From contig NZ_RCWE01000013.1 of NCBI RefSeq assembly GCF_018448925.1, positions 1 through 64,000 of the forward strand: a DNA stretch of 64,000 nucleotides, in the 5' to 3' direction. Positions 1-9,779 of this stretch are shown here, one piece after another. The position numbers and the translations under genes are program-made. Below the pieces are notes generated by a model. The model made no database searches, was not told the DNA's origin, and saw only the letters and a list, made by a program, of their open reading frames with translations. Source of the stretch: Photorhabdus akhurstii (lineage in GTDB: Bacteria; Pseudomonadota; Gammaproteobacteria; Enterobacterales; Enterobacteriaceae). Every line of letters begins with the position of its first letter. Within the stretch, counting starts at the first letter, position 1.

Positions 1-106
1 AGAGTCACGGAAGGAACGTTTAAGACGAAGACGTGGATAGGCTGGGTGTGTAAGTGCAGCGATGCATTGAGCTGACCAGTACTAATGAACCGAGCGGCTT
101 AACCTT
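1..106 (+). rRNA. rrl: 23S ribosomal RNA, 3' end only
   Basis: The first 106 bases match the conserved 3' terminus of enterobacterial 23S rRNA, including the segment ending ACTAATGAACCG and the final GCTTAACCTT. The 5' part lies outside the window. A short hairpin (about 109-130, ACGCC pairing with GGCGT) follows, as expected of a processing region. The boundary is placed by homology to the E. coli end. Confidence 0.95.
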
Positions 107-247
107 ACAACGCCGAAGGGGTTTTGGCGTACAGAGGGCGGTTGTCAGAAGACAGCGGCCGGAAGAGAGACAGATTTCAGCTTGTTGAACAGATTGCTTC
201 GGGTGGTTGTGTCGGAAGAGACGCAACGGCCGGAAGGAAACCGAATA

Positions 248-367
248 TGCCTGGCGGCGATAGCGCGGTGGTCCCACCTGACCCCATGCCGAACTCAGCA
301 GTGAAACGCCGTAGCGCCGATGGTAGTGTGGGGTCTCCCCATGTGAGAGTAGGACACTGCCAGGCTT
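248..367 (+). rRNA. rrf: 5S ribosomal RNA
   Basis: A 120-base segment begins TGCCTGGCGGC and ends ACTGCCAGGCTT, so the two ends pair to form the terminal helix of 5S rRNA. The internal segments CCCCATGCCGAACTCAG and GTAGTGTGGGGTCTCCCC are the conserved loop regions. It lies 141 bases after the 23S end, the usual arrangement in enterobacterial rrn operons. No tRNA follows it. Confidence 0.97.
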
Positions 368-380
368 TAAATACAGTGGA

Positions 381-407
381 AACCCTCAGCGTAAGCTGGG
401 GGTTTTT
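381..407 (+). terminator. rrn operon terminator
   Basis: An inverted repeat (AACCCTCAGC / GCTGGGGGTT, loop GTAA) is followed by a T run, directly behind 5S rRNA. This is a typical rho-independent terminator. Confidence 0.9.
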
Positions 408-409
408 GC

Positions 410-913
410 GTTTGTAAGACAGCCGCTGCTTTGGCTCCATAAACGTTACGATGCTTGTCGAAATTTGCTTTTGTTAATCATCCCCTTATCTCCAGCGTTT
501 TCACCATCTGCGGCTGGTCGTTTTTATTGATTCCCTTGTGAGTCATTCCTGCGGTTGCTGTGGCTATGTTGTCCTCGATACTTTGCATCCCGAAATTACT
601 TTAATACATGGCCAATTTATAAAATAATTTTATTTCTTTATTAGAATATATTGTTTTTATATTTATAGTTTTGAAATTGAATTATTTATATATTGCGTCA
701 TTTTATATTAAATTATTAGATATTTAATAATAGTATCATTAAATTTTAGGTGATTTATTCCAAATATTTAAATAATATCAGTTTTATATTTTTTATTATA
801 AAAATAAAATTGTAATTATTTCATTTATATAATATTAAAAACTATTAATTATTTATATATTGAATATCGAAATATGACCAAAAATGAAATAATTTCAGCT
901 TACTTGTAAAGCC
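410..913. other. AT-rich intergenic region, no gene seen
   Basis: This stretch between the rrn terminator and the metA promoter becomes extremely AT-rich after about 600. I see no coding frame, RNA gene or clear repeat in it. It may hold curved, nucleoid-protein-bound DNA, but nothing specific can be supported. Confidence 0.6.
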
Positions 914-941
914 TCGACATTTTGTTAATACTTAGTTAGAT
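914..941 (+). promoter_or_regulatory. Putative metA promoter
   Basis: A -35-like TCGACA (914-919) and a -10-like TTAGAT (936-941) are separated by 16 bases, 50-80 bases before the metA start. The -10 abuts the MetJ-box array, so repressor binding would block transcription. This is inferred from spacing only. Confidence 0.45.
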
Positions 942-943
942 TT

Positions 944-967
944 AGCTGTCTGGAAGTCTAAACGTGT
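944..967 (+). promoter_or_regulatory. MetJ operator (tandem met boxes)
   Basis: Three contiguous 8-mers, AGCTGTCT, GGAAGTCT and AAACGTGT, each match the MetJ consensus AGACGTCT at 6 of 8 positions. A weaker fourth unit precedes them at 936-943. Tandem met boxes with this period are the known target of the S-adenosylmethionine-dependent repressor MetJ, which controls metA in enterobacteria. Confidence 0.75.
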
Positions 968-994
968 AAATGGATAAAAAATCGAGGTCATAGC

Positions 995-1924
995 ATGCCA
1001 ATTTGTATACCGGATGAATTACCCGCAGTGAATTTTTTACGAAATGAGAATGTGTTCGTAATGACATCTACCCGTGCGAATATTCAAAATATACGTCCAC
1101 TAAAGGTATTGCTGCTTAACCTGATGCCAAAGAAAATTGAGACTGAAAATCAATTTCTAAGATTATTATCCAACACGCCTTTACAGGTAGATATCCAGCT
1201 ACTGAGAGTAGATAACCGGAAGTGCAGGAATACGCCCGCTGAGCACTTGAATAACTTTTATTGTGATTTCGAACGGATAAAACATCAAAATTTTGATGGC
1301 TTAATTGTTACTGGTGCGCCATTAGGATTAGTTGAATTCGAAGATGTGGCATATTGGGAGCAGATAGAGAGAATAATTCGTTGGGCGAAGGAGCATGTCA
1401 CTTCTACTCTATTTATTTGTTGGGCTGTGCAAGCAGCTTTGAATATTTTGTATGACTTACCGAAGCTTACCAGAGAAGTAAAACTATCCGGTGTTTATTA
1501 TCATTCTACTTTGGAGCCTTTAGCATTATTGACTCGCGGCTTTGATGAATCTTTTTTTGCGCCTCATTCTCGCTATGCAGATTTTCCTGAGCAGGTTATT
1601 CGTGAACATACTGATCTGGATATTCTTTGCAATTCTGAGGATGCGGGGGTGTATTTACTGGCGAGTAAAGATAAGCGTATGGTATTTGTCACTGGGCATC
1701 CTGAATATGATGCCGGAACGCTGGCGAGTGAATATTTACGCGATTTAGCAGCAGGTTTGGAGCCAAAGATCCCAATAAATTATTTTCCAGATAATAATCC
1801 AGAAAGAAAACCACTGGCATCATGGCGTAGTCACGGGCATTTATTATTTTCCAACTGGCTAAATTATTATGTGTACCAGATCACGCCATATGATCTTACC
1901 TACATGAATCCAACACTGGATTAA
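995..1924 (+). CDS. metA: Homoserine O-succinyltransferase
   Basis: MetA transfers a succinyl group from succinyl-CoA to L-homoserine, the first committed step of methionine synthesis in the cytosol. The 309-residue product equals the E. coli length and aligns along its whole span, ending in MNPTLD. Catalytic residues sit at the expected places: Cys142 in [10 protein letters not shown], Lys47 in LMPKKIETE, and His235/Glu237 in TGHPEYDA. The ATG has a GAGG ribosome binding site (984-987). It lies downstream of a MetJ box array and upstream of aceBAK, the E. coli order. MetA is known as a thermally unstable enzyme. The assignment is secure. Confidence 0.98.
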   Translation: MPICIPDELPAVNFLRNENVFVMTSTRANIQNIRPLKVLLLNLMPKKIETENQFLRLLSNTPLQVDIQLLRVDNRKCRNTPAEHLNNFYCDFERIKHQNFDGLIVTGAPLGLVEFEDVAYWEQIERIIRWAKEHVTSTLFICWAVQAALNILYDLPKLTREVKLSGVYYHSTLEPLALLTRGFDESFFAPHSRYADFPEQVIREHTDLDILCNSEDAGVYLLASKDKRMVFVTGHPEYDAGTLASEYLRDLAAGLEPKIPINYFPDNNPERKPLASWRSHGHLLFSNWLNYYVYQITPYDLTYMNPTLD

Positions 1925-1932
1925 TATCTTTA

Positions 1933-1957
1933 TAAATGGCTGAAATTCAGCCATTTA
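1933..1957 (+). terminator. Hairpin after metA
   Basis: A perfect 10-bp inverted repeat (TAAATGGCTG / CAGCCATTTA) with a 5-base loop lies just after the metA stop. There is no strong T run, so termination may be weak. Confidence 0.55.
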
Positions 1958-2222
1958 ACCCTTCTGATTTTTTCTGATCTCCTGTCATTAGTACCTATCA
2001 AAATATCGCACTTTTTGTAGTTTATCTTATATAACAAAAACTTAACCAAATGATCTTATGATTTATGGAATCAATTTCTCTAATTTAAAATAGGTAATTT
2101 TCTTTATAACTAATTGTTTTTTATTGGATAAAAATAAATTTTTAAAAAAATGGAAATCGTTTTTGATTTATTTTAAATATCTATTACTCTTATTCAGGTG
2201 GCTTTAAAATGAGGATAGATGA

Positions 2223-3821
2223 ATGACGCAGCAAACTTTAGCGACTGAATTATCGTTTATTAAACGATTTGGAGCGGCAGAGCAGGAGATTTTGATACCT
2301 GAGGCGGTAGATTTTCTGAAAGATCTGGTTGTTCGGTTTACTGATGCACGGAAAAAATTGTTAGTCGATCGGGATATTTGGCAAAAGAAAATTGATGATG
2401 GTGAATTGCCTGATTTTATTTCGGAAACCAGTTCCATTCGCGAGAGTGAGTGGGAAATTCAAAATATTCCGGCGGATCTCCGTGATCGCAGAGTAGAAAT
2501 CACTGGACCAGTAGAACGGAAAATGGTTATCAACGCCTTGAATGCTAACGTAAAAGTTTTCATGGCGGATTTCGAAGATTCCTTAGCACCGGCTTGGGAT
2601 AAGGTGATTGAAGGGCAAATCAACCTGCGTGATGCGGTTAATGGCACAATTTCTTATGTTAATGAGCAAGGTAAGCAGTATCAATTGCAACCTGACCCGG
2701 CTGTTCTGATCGCACGGGTAAGAGGACTTCATTTACCGGAAAAACATGTTCTTTATCAGCATGAGCCAATCGCCGGTGGATTGTTTGATTTTGCGCTCTA
2801 TTTTTACCACAACCATAAACAATTGTTGGCAAAGGGAAGCGGCCCCTATTTCTATTTACCAAAAATTCAGTCCTACCATGAAGCTCAGTGGTGGAGTGAT
2901 GTATTCAGTTTTGCCGAAGATCGTTTTGAATTACCGAGGGGCACAATCAAAGCAACGGTATTGATTGAAACTCTGCCTGCTGTATTCCAGATGGATGAGA
3001 TTCTTTATCATCTTCGGCACCATATCGTTGGCCTTAATTGTGGCCGTTGGGATTACATTTTCAGCTACATTAAAACACTGAAAAATCATAGTGATCGGGT
3101 TCTGCCTGATCGTCAATCTGTCACGATGGATCAACCTTTCCTCAACGCTTATTCCCGTCTGTTGATCAAAACCTGCCATAAGCGCGGAGCATTTGCGATG
3201 GGGGGGATGGCTGCTTTTATCCCGAGTAAAGATATTGAACGCAACAATTGGGTACTAGATAAAGTCCGGGCGGATAAAGAGTTAGAAGCACGTAATGGTC
3301 ATGATGGTACATGGATTGCCCATCCAGGTCTTGCCGACACGGTGGTGGAGGTTTTCGATAAGGTCTTGGCGGAGCGGCAAAACCAGTTAGATATCTTCCG
3401 TGAAGAAGATGCACCGATTACCGCGGTTCAATTGCTGGAACCTTGCCCAGGCGATCGTACTGAAGAAGGTATGCGGGCCAATATCCGTGTAGCGGTTCAG
3501 TACATTGAAGCGTGGATTTCAGGAAATGGATGCGTGCCTATCTATGGTTTGATGGAAGATGCTGCGACAGCCGAAATTTCCCGGACATCCATTTGGCAGT
3601 GGATTCACCACGAAAAGTCATTATCCAACGGTAAAAAAGTGACAAAAAGTTTGTTCAGTCAAATGTTGGCAGAGGAAATGGAGGTTATTAAGCAAGAGGT
3701 TGGAGAAACACGTTTCAGCCAAGGGCGATTTAGCGATGCGGCCAAGTTGATGGAACGCATTACCACTCAGGACGAGTTGATAGATTTCCTGACGTTGCCG
3801 GGATATCAATTGCTTGATTAG
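2223..3821 (+). CDS. aceB: Malate synthase A
   Basis: AceB condenses glyoxylate with acetyl-CoA to malate, the second glyoxylate-shunt reaction, allowing growth on acetate or fatty acids. The 532-residue length fits malate synthase A. The signature FMADFEDSLAPAW lies at residues 113-125, and the GLNCGRWDYIFSYIK segment carries active-site residues. The ATG follows GAGGAT (2211-2216). It starts the aceBAK operon: aceA begins 88 bases downstream on the same strand. By analogy with E. coli, IclR (minus strand, 8329-9159) should repress it. I could not pick out the IclR operator with confidence in the AT-rich leader. Confidence 0.98.
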   Translation: MTQQTLATELSFIKRFGAAEQEILIPEAVDFLKDLVVRFTDARKKLLVDRDIWQKKIDDGELPDFISETSSIRESEWEIQNIPADLRDRRVEITGPVERKMVINALNANVKVFMADFEDSLAPAWDKVIEGQINLRDAVNGTISYVNEQGKQYQLQPDPAVLIARVRGLHLPEKHVLYQHEPIAGGLFDFALYFYHNHKQLLAKGSGPYFYLPKIQSYHEAQWWSDVFSFAEDRFELPRGTIKATVLIETLPAVFQMDEILYHLRHHIVGLNCGRWDYIFSYIKTLKNHSDRVLPDRQSVTMDQPFLNAYSRLLIKTCHKRGAFAMGGMAAFIPSKDIERNNWVLDKVRADKELEARNGHDGTWIAHPGLADTVVEVFDKVLAERQNQLDIFREEDAPITAVQLLEPCPGDRTEEGMRANIRVAVQYIEAWISGNGCVPIYGLMEDAATAEISRTSIWQWIHHEKSLSNGKKVTKSLFSQMLAEEMEVIKQEVGETRFSQGRFSDAAKLMERITTQDELIDFLTLPGYQLLD

Positions 3822-3909
3822 AGCCAATCCCATTAGAAAAATTTAAGAAACGAATAATAACAAAACACCATTATCCGATTAATTTAACTAAAGGTAGGAA
3901 GTAGAAGTT

Positions 3910-5217
3910 ATGACAATCTCCAGAACTCAACAAATCGCTCAACTGGAACAAGAATGGAAAAGTGACCGTTGGAATGGGATTATTCGCCCGTACAGTGCGG
4001 AAGATGTAGTTAAATTGCGTGGTTCGGTTAATCCAGAACATACACTGGCACAGTTTGGCGCTAAAAAGCTGTGGGAACTGCTACATGGCAAAGCTAAGAA
4101 AGGCTATGTCAACTCATTGGGGGCATTGACTGGCGGGCAAGCATTACAGCAGGCAAAAGCGGGTATTGAGGCGATTTATCTTTCTGGGTGGCAGGTTGCG
4201 GCTGATGCTAACACGGCATCCAGTATGTATCCTGATCAGTCCTTGTATCCGGTGGATTCAGTCCCGGCGGTGGTAAAACGTATTAACAACAGTTTCCGTC
4301 GGGCAGATCAAATTCAGTGGGCAAATGGTATTGATGCTGATAATCAGGAATATATCGATTATTTTCTGCCAATTGTGGCGGATGCGGAAGCAGGATTTGG
4401 TGGTGTTCTGAATGCTTTTGAATTGATGAAAGCCATGATTGAAGCGGGTGCTGCGGCTGTTCACTTTGAAGATCAACTTGCTGCGGTGAAAAAATGTGGT
4501 CACATGGGCGGTAAAGTTCTGGTTCCGACACAAGAGGCTATTCAAAAATTGGTCGCTGCGCGTTTGGCGGCGGATGTTTCTGGCGTGCCTACCCTGTTGA
4601 TTGCTCGTACGGACGCTGATGCAGCCGATTTGTTAACCTCTGACAGTGACGCTTATGACAGTGAATTCATTACTGGCGAGCGGACTTTTGAAGGGTTCTT
4701 CCGCACCAGAGCGGGGATCGATCAAGCGATTAGTCGTGGTTTGGCTTATGCGCCGTATGCTGACTTGATATGGTGTGAAACATCAACACCTGATATTGAA
4801 ATGGCCCGTCGTTTTGCTGAGGCGATTCATGCTAAATATCCCGGTAAATTGCTAGCTTACAACTGTTCTCCATCGTTCAATTGGAAAAAGAATCTGGATG
4901 ATAAGACGATTGCACGTTTCCAGGATGAACTGTCAGCAATGGGATATAAATTCCAATTTATTACTCTGGCGGGTATCCACAGTATGTGGTTCAACATGTT
5001 CGACTTGGCGCATGCTTACGCGCAGGGTGAAGGCATGAAACATTATGTGGAGAAAGTACAGGAAAGAGAGTTTGGATCAATTAACCGTGGTTATACCTTC
5101 TCTTCTCATCAGCAGGAAGTTGGCACAGGTTATTTCGATAAAGTCACAACGATTATTCAAGGGGGAACATCGTCAGTAACCGCATTGACAGGTTCCACAG
5201 AAGAGCAGCAGTTCTGA
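3910..5217 (+). CDS. aceA: Isocitrate lyase
   Basis: AceA cleaves isocitrate to glyoxylate and succinate at the branch point between the TCA cycle and the glyoxylate shunt. The 435-residue length is that of the enterobacterial enzyme. The catalytic signature KKCGHMGGK starts at residue 194, with the active-site cysteine at 196, and magnesium-binding acidic residues precede it ([10 protein letters not shown]). It is the second gene of aceBAK, preceded by a GGTAGGAAG ribosome binding site. An ERIC-derived stub and a hairpin separate it from aceK, which may lower aceK expression as REP sequences are known to do in E. coli. The assignment is secure. Confidence 0.98.
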   Translation: MTISRTQQIAQLEQEWKSDRWNGIIRPYSAEDVVKLRGSVNPEHTLAQFGAKKLWELLHGKAKKGYVNSLGALTGGQALQQAKAGIEAIYLSGWQVAADANTASSMYPDQSLYPVDSVPAVVKRINNSFRRADQIQWANGIDADNQEYIDYFLPIVADAEAGFGGVLNAFELMKAMIEAGAAAVHFEDQLAAVKKCGHMGGKVLVPTQEAIQKLVAARLAADVSGVPTLLIARTDADAADLLTSDSDAYDSEFITGERTFEGFFRTRAGIDQAISRGLAYAPYADLIWCETSTPDIEMARRFAEAIHAKYPGKLLAYNCSPSFNWKKNLDDKTIARFQDELSAMGYKFQFITLAGIHSMWFNMFDLAHAYAQGEGMKHYVEKVQEREFGSINRGYTFSSHQQEVGTGYFDKVTTIIQGGTSSVTALTGSTEEQQF

Positions 5218-5223
5218 TTGTTC

Positions 5224-5262
5224 TATACCCTATGGATTTCAACTTGAAAGATGACGGGTATA
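5224..5262. repeat. Internally deleted ERIC element (39 bp)
   Basis: The sequence consists of the two termini of the ERIC element found at 55625-55751, joined directly: TATACCCTATGGATTTCAA on one side and AACTTGAAAGATGACGGG with the terminal TATA on the other. The central 88 bases of the 127-bp element are missing. It lies in the aceA-aceK gap, so it is transcribed. Confidence 0.8.
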
Positions 5263-5274
5263 TTTCTGATTCTA

Positions 5275-5299
5275 TTCAGCCTGCCTATTGCAGGCTGAA
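5275..5299 (+). other. aceA-aceK intercistronic hairpin
   Basis: A perfect 10-bp inverted repeat (TTCAGCCTGC / GCAGGCTGAA, loop CTATT) lies 18 bases before the aceK start and just before its GAGGAG ribosome binding site. It may stabilise aceBA mRNA or limit aceK translation. No T run follows. Confidence 0.6.
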
Positions 5300-5316
5300 T
5301 ATATTGAGGAGTTGCG

Positions 5317-7074
5317 ATGGGGATAGATTCGGCACATTTGATAGCGCAGACTATTTTACAAGGATTCGATGCACAATATGGTCGCTTTCTGGAAGTGACT
5401 TCCGGTGCACAACAACGCTTTGAACAGGCGGACTGGCTCGCTGTTCAGCAAGCGATGAAAAAGCGCATCAATCTTTATGATCATCATGTTGGGTTGGTGG
5501 TTGAGCAGCTTAAATGCATACATGGCGCTTTCGGATATGATGAAGAGTACATTGGCAAAGTAAAAGTTGTTTATACCAGTTTATTGCCGGATTATCCCCG
5601 GTTTGAAATTGCCGAGAGTTTTTTTAATTCTGTTTATTGCCGTCTGTTTGAGCACCGTAATCTGACACCGGATAAATTATTTATTTTTACTTCTCAGCCT
5701 GCCCGGAGATTCCGGGACATTCCCCGTCCGTTGTCGCGTGATTTTTTCCCTAATGGCGATCTTGCCTCAATGTTACGGACAATCCTTAATGATCTGCCGC
5801 TACGTTTGCCTTGGGAAAATTTAGCGAGAGATGTTCATTATATTACGGACTATCTACAACAAACATTTCCAGTCGAAGAATTATTACAGGCAACTTTCCA
5901 GATAGCTAATGAACTGTTTTATCGTAACAAAGCGGCTTGGCTGGTAGGTAAGATCCGCATGGGAAGTCAAGTTTACCCTTTCTTGTTGCCGATCCATCAT
6001 AATGAATCTGGCGGGATATTTATCGATACCTGCCTGACTGATTATGCTGATGCCAGCATTGTATTTGGTTTCGCCCGTTCCTATTTTATGGTTTATGCGC
6101 CTTTGCCTGCGGCTTTAGTTGAGTGGTTGAGAGAAATTCTGCCCGCCAAATCAACGTCTGAACTTTATATGGCAATCGGCTGCCAAAAGCATGGTAAAAC
6201 CGAATATTACCGCGAATATCTGGCGTTTATTACCTTCTCCAAAGAGAAATTTATGATTGCCCCCGGAGTTAAAGGGATGGTGATGTTGGTATTCACTTCG
6301 CCTTCATTTGATCGCGTCTTTAAGGTGATTAAAGATAGATTTGCGCCGCAGAAAGAAGTGACGCAGGAGCGGGTACAGGAATGTTACCGTTTGGTCAAGG
6401 AGCATGATCGGGTGGGGAGAATGGCCGACACGCAGGAATTTGAAAATTTCGTTATCGATAAAGCCCGCATTAGTCCTGAACTGATGGAAGAGTTACAGAA
6501 AGAAGTGCCGGAAAAGCTAGAAGATTTGGGTGATAAAATCCTGATTAAACATCTGTATATGGAACGGCGGATGACACCGTTAAATATCTATATGGAACAG
6601 GTAGAAGAGCAGAAGCTGAAAGATGCTATCGAAGAGTACGGTAATGCAATTAAACAACTTGCAGCGGCGAATATTTTCCCTGGCGATATGCTGTTCAAAA
6701 ACTTTGGTGTGACACGACATGGGCGAGTGGTGTTCTATGACTATGATGAAATCTGTTATATGACAGAGGTTAATTTCCGGGATATACCGCCACCGCGTTA
6801 TCCAGAAGATGAACTTGCTGGTGAACCGTGGTACAGCGTGGCGGCAAATGATGTTTTTCCTGAGGAATTCCGACATTTTCTTTGCACTGACAATCATATT
6901 CGTCGTTATTTTGAAGAGATGCATAGTGATTTATTTAAAGCAGACTACTGGCGGGCGTTACAGGAACGGATTAGAAATGGTCATGTGGAAGATGTATTTG
7001 CGTATCGCCGCAAACAGCGGTTTAGTCAACGTACTGAGATAGAAACTTACTCTATTGCTAAAGTTTCAGCCTGA
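5317..7074 (+). CDS. aceK: Isocitrate dehydrogenase kinase/phosphatase
   Basis: AceK reversibly phosphorylates isocitrate dehydrogenase, diverting isocitrate into the glyoxylate shunt during growth on acetate. The 585-residue product is close to the E. coli length (578). The kinase-like active site is visible: Asp457 in [14 protein letters not shown] and Asp475 in the metal-binding [10 protein letters not shown], the same numbers as in E. coli. The ATG follows GAGGAG. It is the last gene of aceBAK, behind an intercistronic hairpin, which suggests lower expression than aceBA. A strong hairpin terminator follows. The assignment is secure. Confidence 0.97.
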   Translation: MGIDSAHLIAQTILQGFDAQYGRFLEVTSGAQQRFEQADWLAVQQAMKKRINLYDHHVGLVVEQLKCIHGAFGYDEEYIGKVKVVYTSLLPDYPRFEIAESFFNSVYCRLFEHRNLTPDKLFIFTSQPARRFRDIPRPLSRDFFPNGDLASMLRTILNDLPLRLPWENLARDVHYITDYLQQTFPVEELLQATFQIANELFYRNKAAWLVGKIRMGSQVYPFLLPIHHNESGGIFIDTCLTDYADASIVFGFARSYFMVYAPLPAALVEWLREILPAKSTSELYMAIGCQKHGKTEYYREYLAFITFSKEKFMIAPGVKGMVMLVFTSPSFDRVFKVIKDRFAPQKEVTQERVQECYRLVKEHDRVGRMADTQEFENFVIDKARISPELMEELQKEVPEKLEDLGDKILIKHLYMERRMTPLNIYMEQVEEQKLKDAIEEYGNAIKQLAAANIFPGDMLFKNFGVTRHGRVVFYDYDEICYMTEVNFRDIPPPRYPEDELAGEPWYSVAANDVFPEEFRHFLCTDNHIRRYFEEMHSDLFKADYWRALQERIRNGHVEDVFAYRRKQRFSQRTEIETYSIAKVSA

Positions 7075-7087
7075 TTTTATTGGAAAT

Positions 7088-7117
7088 TGGCGATTGCTGT
7101 TAGCGATCGCCATTTTC
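7088..7117 (+). terminator. aceBAK terminator
   Basis: An 11-bp stem (TGGCGATTGCT / AGCGATCGCCA, one mismatch, loop GTT) is followed by TTTT, 14 bases after the aceK stop. Confidence 0.85.
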
Positions 7118-7493
7118 ACCAATAGCTAATAATTATTATCCTCATTAAATTATTTCTCTAAATTAAATATAAATTAATCCCTATTTGTTCTTGTGCGGGG
7201 TATGAATATTCCTAATAAAAATAAACTTGGGATTCAATATGAAATATATTTCTTATTATGAAGGCATAATTGGAATGTGAATTAAAAACATATATTTAAT
7301 GATTTCTTTAAGAAATAAAAATAGATCCACTTATTTGTGGAAGTTCTATAATTTTATAGAGTTTGGGAATCAAGGATTTTTAGCCACGGCTAGCGGTTAT
7401 AAAAAGAATTGATATTTTTGACTCTAAATTAAATACATGAAAATTCTCATATAACATACATATAACTTCGCGAAAGTATTTAAGGATATAATA
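7118..7493. other. AT-rich leader of the three-repeat protein gene
   Basis: There is no coding frame here. Small inverted repeats (CCAC-TTATTT-GTGG near 7328; CTATAATTTTATAG near 7347) occur but are too weak to name. The promoter of the next gene should lie here. A possible ribosome binding site (AAGGATA) precedes the ATG at 7494. Confidence 0.5.
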
Positions 7494-8063
7494 ATGGCTA
7501 GTGTAATTTTATACGGTGATAAAATTCATATTAAAAACAACTATAATAATGGGAATGGTGGTTATCTGGACACTAATGGTCATGCAACCGCGCAAGGCGC
7601 AAAATATAACGTATACACGGCTGCTTCGCCGAACCGCGCTCCGGGTACAGGTACGGGAACATGGCAAATTTTGTCTACGAGCGGAAAAGCCATAGGGACA
7701 GAGGTTTACAGTGGTGATACTGTGTTTCTTTTCAATCTTTACCAGAATAATGGGGGATATCTCGGCACTAATGGTCATGCGCCGTCACCTGAACTCTATA
7801 ATGTTTATACGGCGGATAAAGCTGCACGTCCAGTTGATACTCTGACATGGTATATTTTTTCAGATACAACCAGCGGATATGATGGCAAAGTTCGTGAAGG
7901 TGATGTTATCCGTTTTCTGAATGGTTATAATAACGTACGTGGAGGATTTCTCGATACTTGTTTCAATGCTACTGCTGCTGGCGCGGTATATAATGTATAT
8001 ACTTCACGTCTTTCTAACCGAGGCAATGGAACAGGTACTTGGAATTTATCAAAAGCGATTTAA
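7494..8063 (+). CDS. Three-repeat protein, possibly beta-trefoil; function unknown
   Basis: I do not recognise the family. The 189-residue protein has three similar units at about residues 8-61, 74-123 and 136-186. Each runs from a GD-hydrophobic start through N-Y-x-N and GGYL-T-NGHA to YNVYT and closes on TW. Three ~50-residue units with this aromatic/glycine pattern suggest a beta-trefoil of the kind used by lectins and some insecticidal proteins, but that is inference. There is no signal peptide or membrane segment. It has its own leader and terminator and is inserted between aceK and iclR, adjacent in E. coli, so it looks acquired. The third repeat replaces NGHA with CFNA. Confidence 0.6.
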   Translation: MASVILYGDKIHIKNNYNNGNGGYLDTNGHATAQGAKYNVYTAASPNRAPGTGTGTWQILSTSGKAIGTEVYSGDTVFLFNLYQNNGGYLGTNGHAPSPELYNVYTADKAARPVDTLTWYIFSDTTSGYDGKVREGDVIRFLNGYNNVRGGFLDTCFNATAAGAVYNVYTSRLSNRGNGTGTWNLSKAI

Positions 8064-8116
8064 TCAGGATGATACTCATCGATTAGTGTTCCATTAACTA
8101 ATTCTTATATATATGT

Positions 8117-8155
8117 AAGAATCCGGAAATATAATTATTTTCGGATTCTTTTTCT
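8117..8155 (+). terminator. Terminator of the three-repeat protein gene
   Basis: The inverted repeat AAGAATCCG / CGGATTCTT, extended by weaker pairs, is followed by TTTCTC about 54 bases after the stop codon. Confidence 0.8.
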
Positions 8156-8267
8156 CATTTTTTGTTGATATTATTTTTAAACTGATTAAATAGTTTTGTT
8201 ATTATTCTATTATGTTTACGATAATATTTTTAGAGGGATGATAAATTAAGTTGAATTTATTGGTCTG

Positions 8268-8299
8268 AAAAGACAGGGCACGAAAAAATTAATGCCCTG
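8268..8299 (-). terminator. iclR terminator
   Basis: On the minus strand CAGGGCA pairs with TGCCCTG and is followed by TCTTTTC, about 30 bases after the iclR stop. Confidence 0.65.
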
Positions 8300-8328
8300 A
8301 GAATCATATGATAATTTAAGAAAAAGAA

Positions 8329-9159
8329 TTAACGAATCCCGCCATATTCTTTACTGATCTCTTTTGCTGCCCGGATCACCAAAGCACCAAGTTCAGTGAT
8401 TCGATCATCAGTGATCCGTGAGACTGGGCCGGAAATGGAAATAGCCGCAAAGGCTTGGTGATGCTCATCATAAATACAGGCAGCAATACAGCGCAGACCT
8501 AAAGCATGTTCTTCATCATCGAACGAATACCCTTGTTTACGTGCTTGTTCCAGATTTTCTTTTAAACTCGAAGGGGTTGTTTTGGTATGCTGCGTGTAAG
8601 AATGAAGCCCTTTTTTATGTAGTAATTGAACCAGTTGGTTATCTGACAATGTTGAAAGAAATGCTTTGCCAGCTCCGGAAGCATGCATCGGCAATTTACC
8701 TCCGATAGGGGCGGACATTCTCATCAATGCATTACACTGTACCTGATCGACAATAACCGCTTCATATTCACTGTGATCAAGAATCGCTAAATTAACGGTT
8801 TCACCGGAATCTTCCATCAAGCGGCGGAGAATCGGGTGAATGAGTGCCAATAAATTTCGGCTCTGTAAGAAACTGCTGCCAACAATAAAAGTGTGTGAAC
8901 CGATAACCCACAACCCTAAATCGCCAATCTGACGGACAAAACCGTGCTGTTGCAAAGTGGTCAAAAGTCGATGAGTGGTGGAATTTGGTAATCCGGCTTG
9001 TTGGGCTAAATCAGTCAAGGCGATACCACCGGGTGACTCGGAAATATATTCCAAAAGCGTCAGACCGCGACTTAATGACTGTACTTGCCCGTTAGCAACA
9101 GCATTATTCGCCGTAATCTTAGTTTTTTTTGTTTTTTTACTGGTAACGGCAGTGCTCAT
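8329..9159 (-). CDS. iclR: Acetate operon repressor IclR
   Basis: IclR is the DNA-binding repressor of aceBAK; glyoxylate and pyruvate are its known effectors. The 276-residue protein has an N-terminal lysine/threonine-rich tail, a winged helix-turn-helix at about residues 25-90 (ALTDLAQQAGLPNSTTHRLL), and a C-terminal effector domain with the family segment LGLRCIAACIYD. Gene order aceBAK-iclR (convergent) is that of E. coli, apart from the inserted three-repeat protein. metH, which usually follows, is absent and replaced by an accessory block. Its own promoter should lie in 9160-9300, where IclR may autoregulate. Confidence 0.95.
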   Translation of the reverse strand: MSTAVTSKKTKKTKITANNAVANGQVQSLSRGLTLLEYISESPGGIALTDLAQQAGLPNSTTHRLLTTLQQHGFVRQIGDLGLWVIGSHTFIVGSSFLQSRNLLALIHPILRRLMEDSGETVNLAILDHSEYEAVIVDQVQCNALMRMSAPIGGKLPMHASGAGKAFLSTLSDNQLVQLLHKKGLHSYTQHTKTTPSSLKENLEQARKQGYSFDDEEHALGLRCIAACIYDEHHQAFAAISISGPVSRITDDRITELGALVIRAAKEISKEYGGIR

Positions 9160-9760
9160 CGAAATACCCTCTGAATAATAAGATGGAATTCATTTTCATT
9201 TCTCATTATGGACGATAAACCTGAAAAACACTCATCCGATGTGTGGAAAATGCTACCTATCATTGAGATTTGAAGAAATCTCAAAATTTTGCCTAGAATC
9301 GTTATGATAGTTAATTCACTGTAAATATACAATATTATTAATATGGTAATGGTTTACTATCTATAAATATAACGAGCTGATATTGTTGGTTCGGCACGAT
9401 ATAAACTGCTAAAGTTTGCGAATACTTTCTATATATAAACTGGAATTCTTGTTACTCAGGTAATCTTTGTAGAATGGAATAAGCGATCTTTTTAGGAATT
9501 AGCTAATGATATTAGCCGTATTTAAGCAGGAGGAATGTGTGAATAATACCTTGGGGAATTTATAGGTAATATGGTTTTTATCTAACTATTTTTTGATTAT
9601 ATAATTATAAAAGAGCGTCTGTTATTGTTAAAAATAATGTTTTATATTGTTTTAAATTAGTCATAATTATTTTAATTAATTTTTTATATTTTCATTTGAA
9701 TTATAAAAACATGAGAAAATATTATTAATTATATCAAGGATAATATTTTGTTACTATTTT
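9160..9760. other. AT-rich intergenic region between divergent iclR and peptidase genes
   Basis: About 600 bases with no credible coding frame. The iclR promoter should lie at the left end and the peptidase promoter at the right. The left boundary of the accessory block that replaces metH probably falls here. I found no direct repeat or insertion-sequence end marking it. Confidence 0.5.
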
Positions 9761-9779
9761 GTCGGAATGGGAGAGTTTA

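Noticed and set aside
124-440. Open frames across the 23S-5S spacer and 5S rRNA
   Set aside because: They lie within rRNA and its spacer and have no protein homology; the DNA is fully explained by the rRNA genes.
5232-5423. Small frame over the ERIC stub and aceK start
   Set aside because: It overlaps aceK in another frame and arises from repeat sequence; no ribosome binding site.
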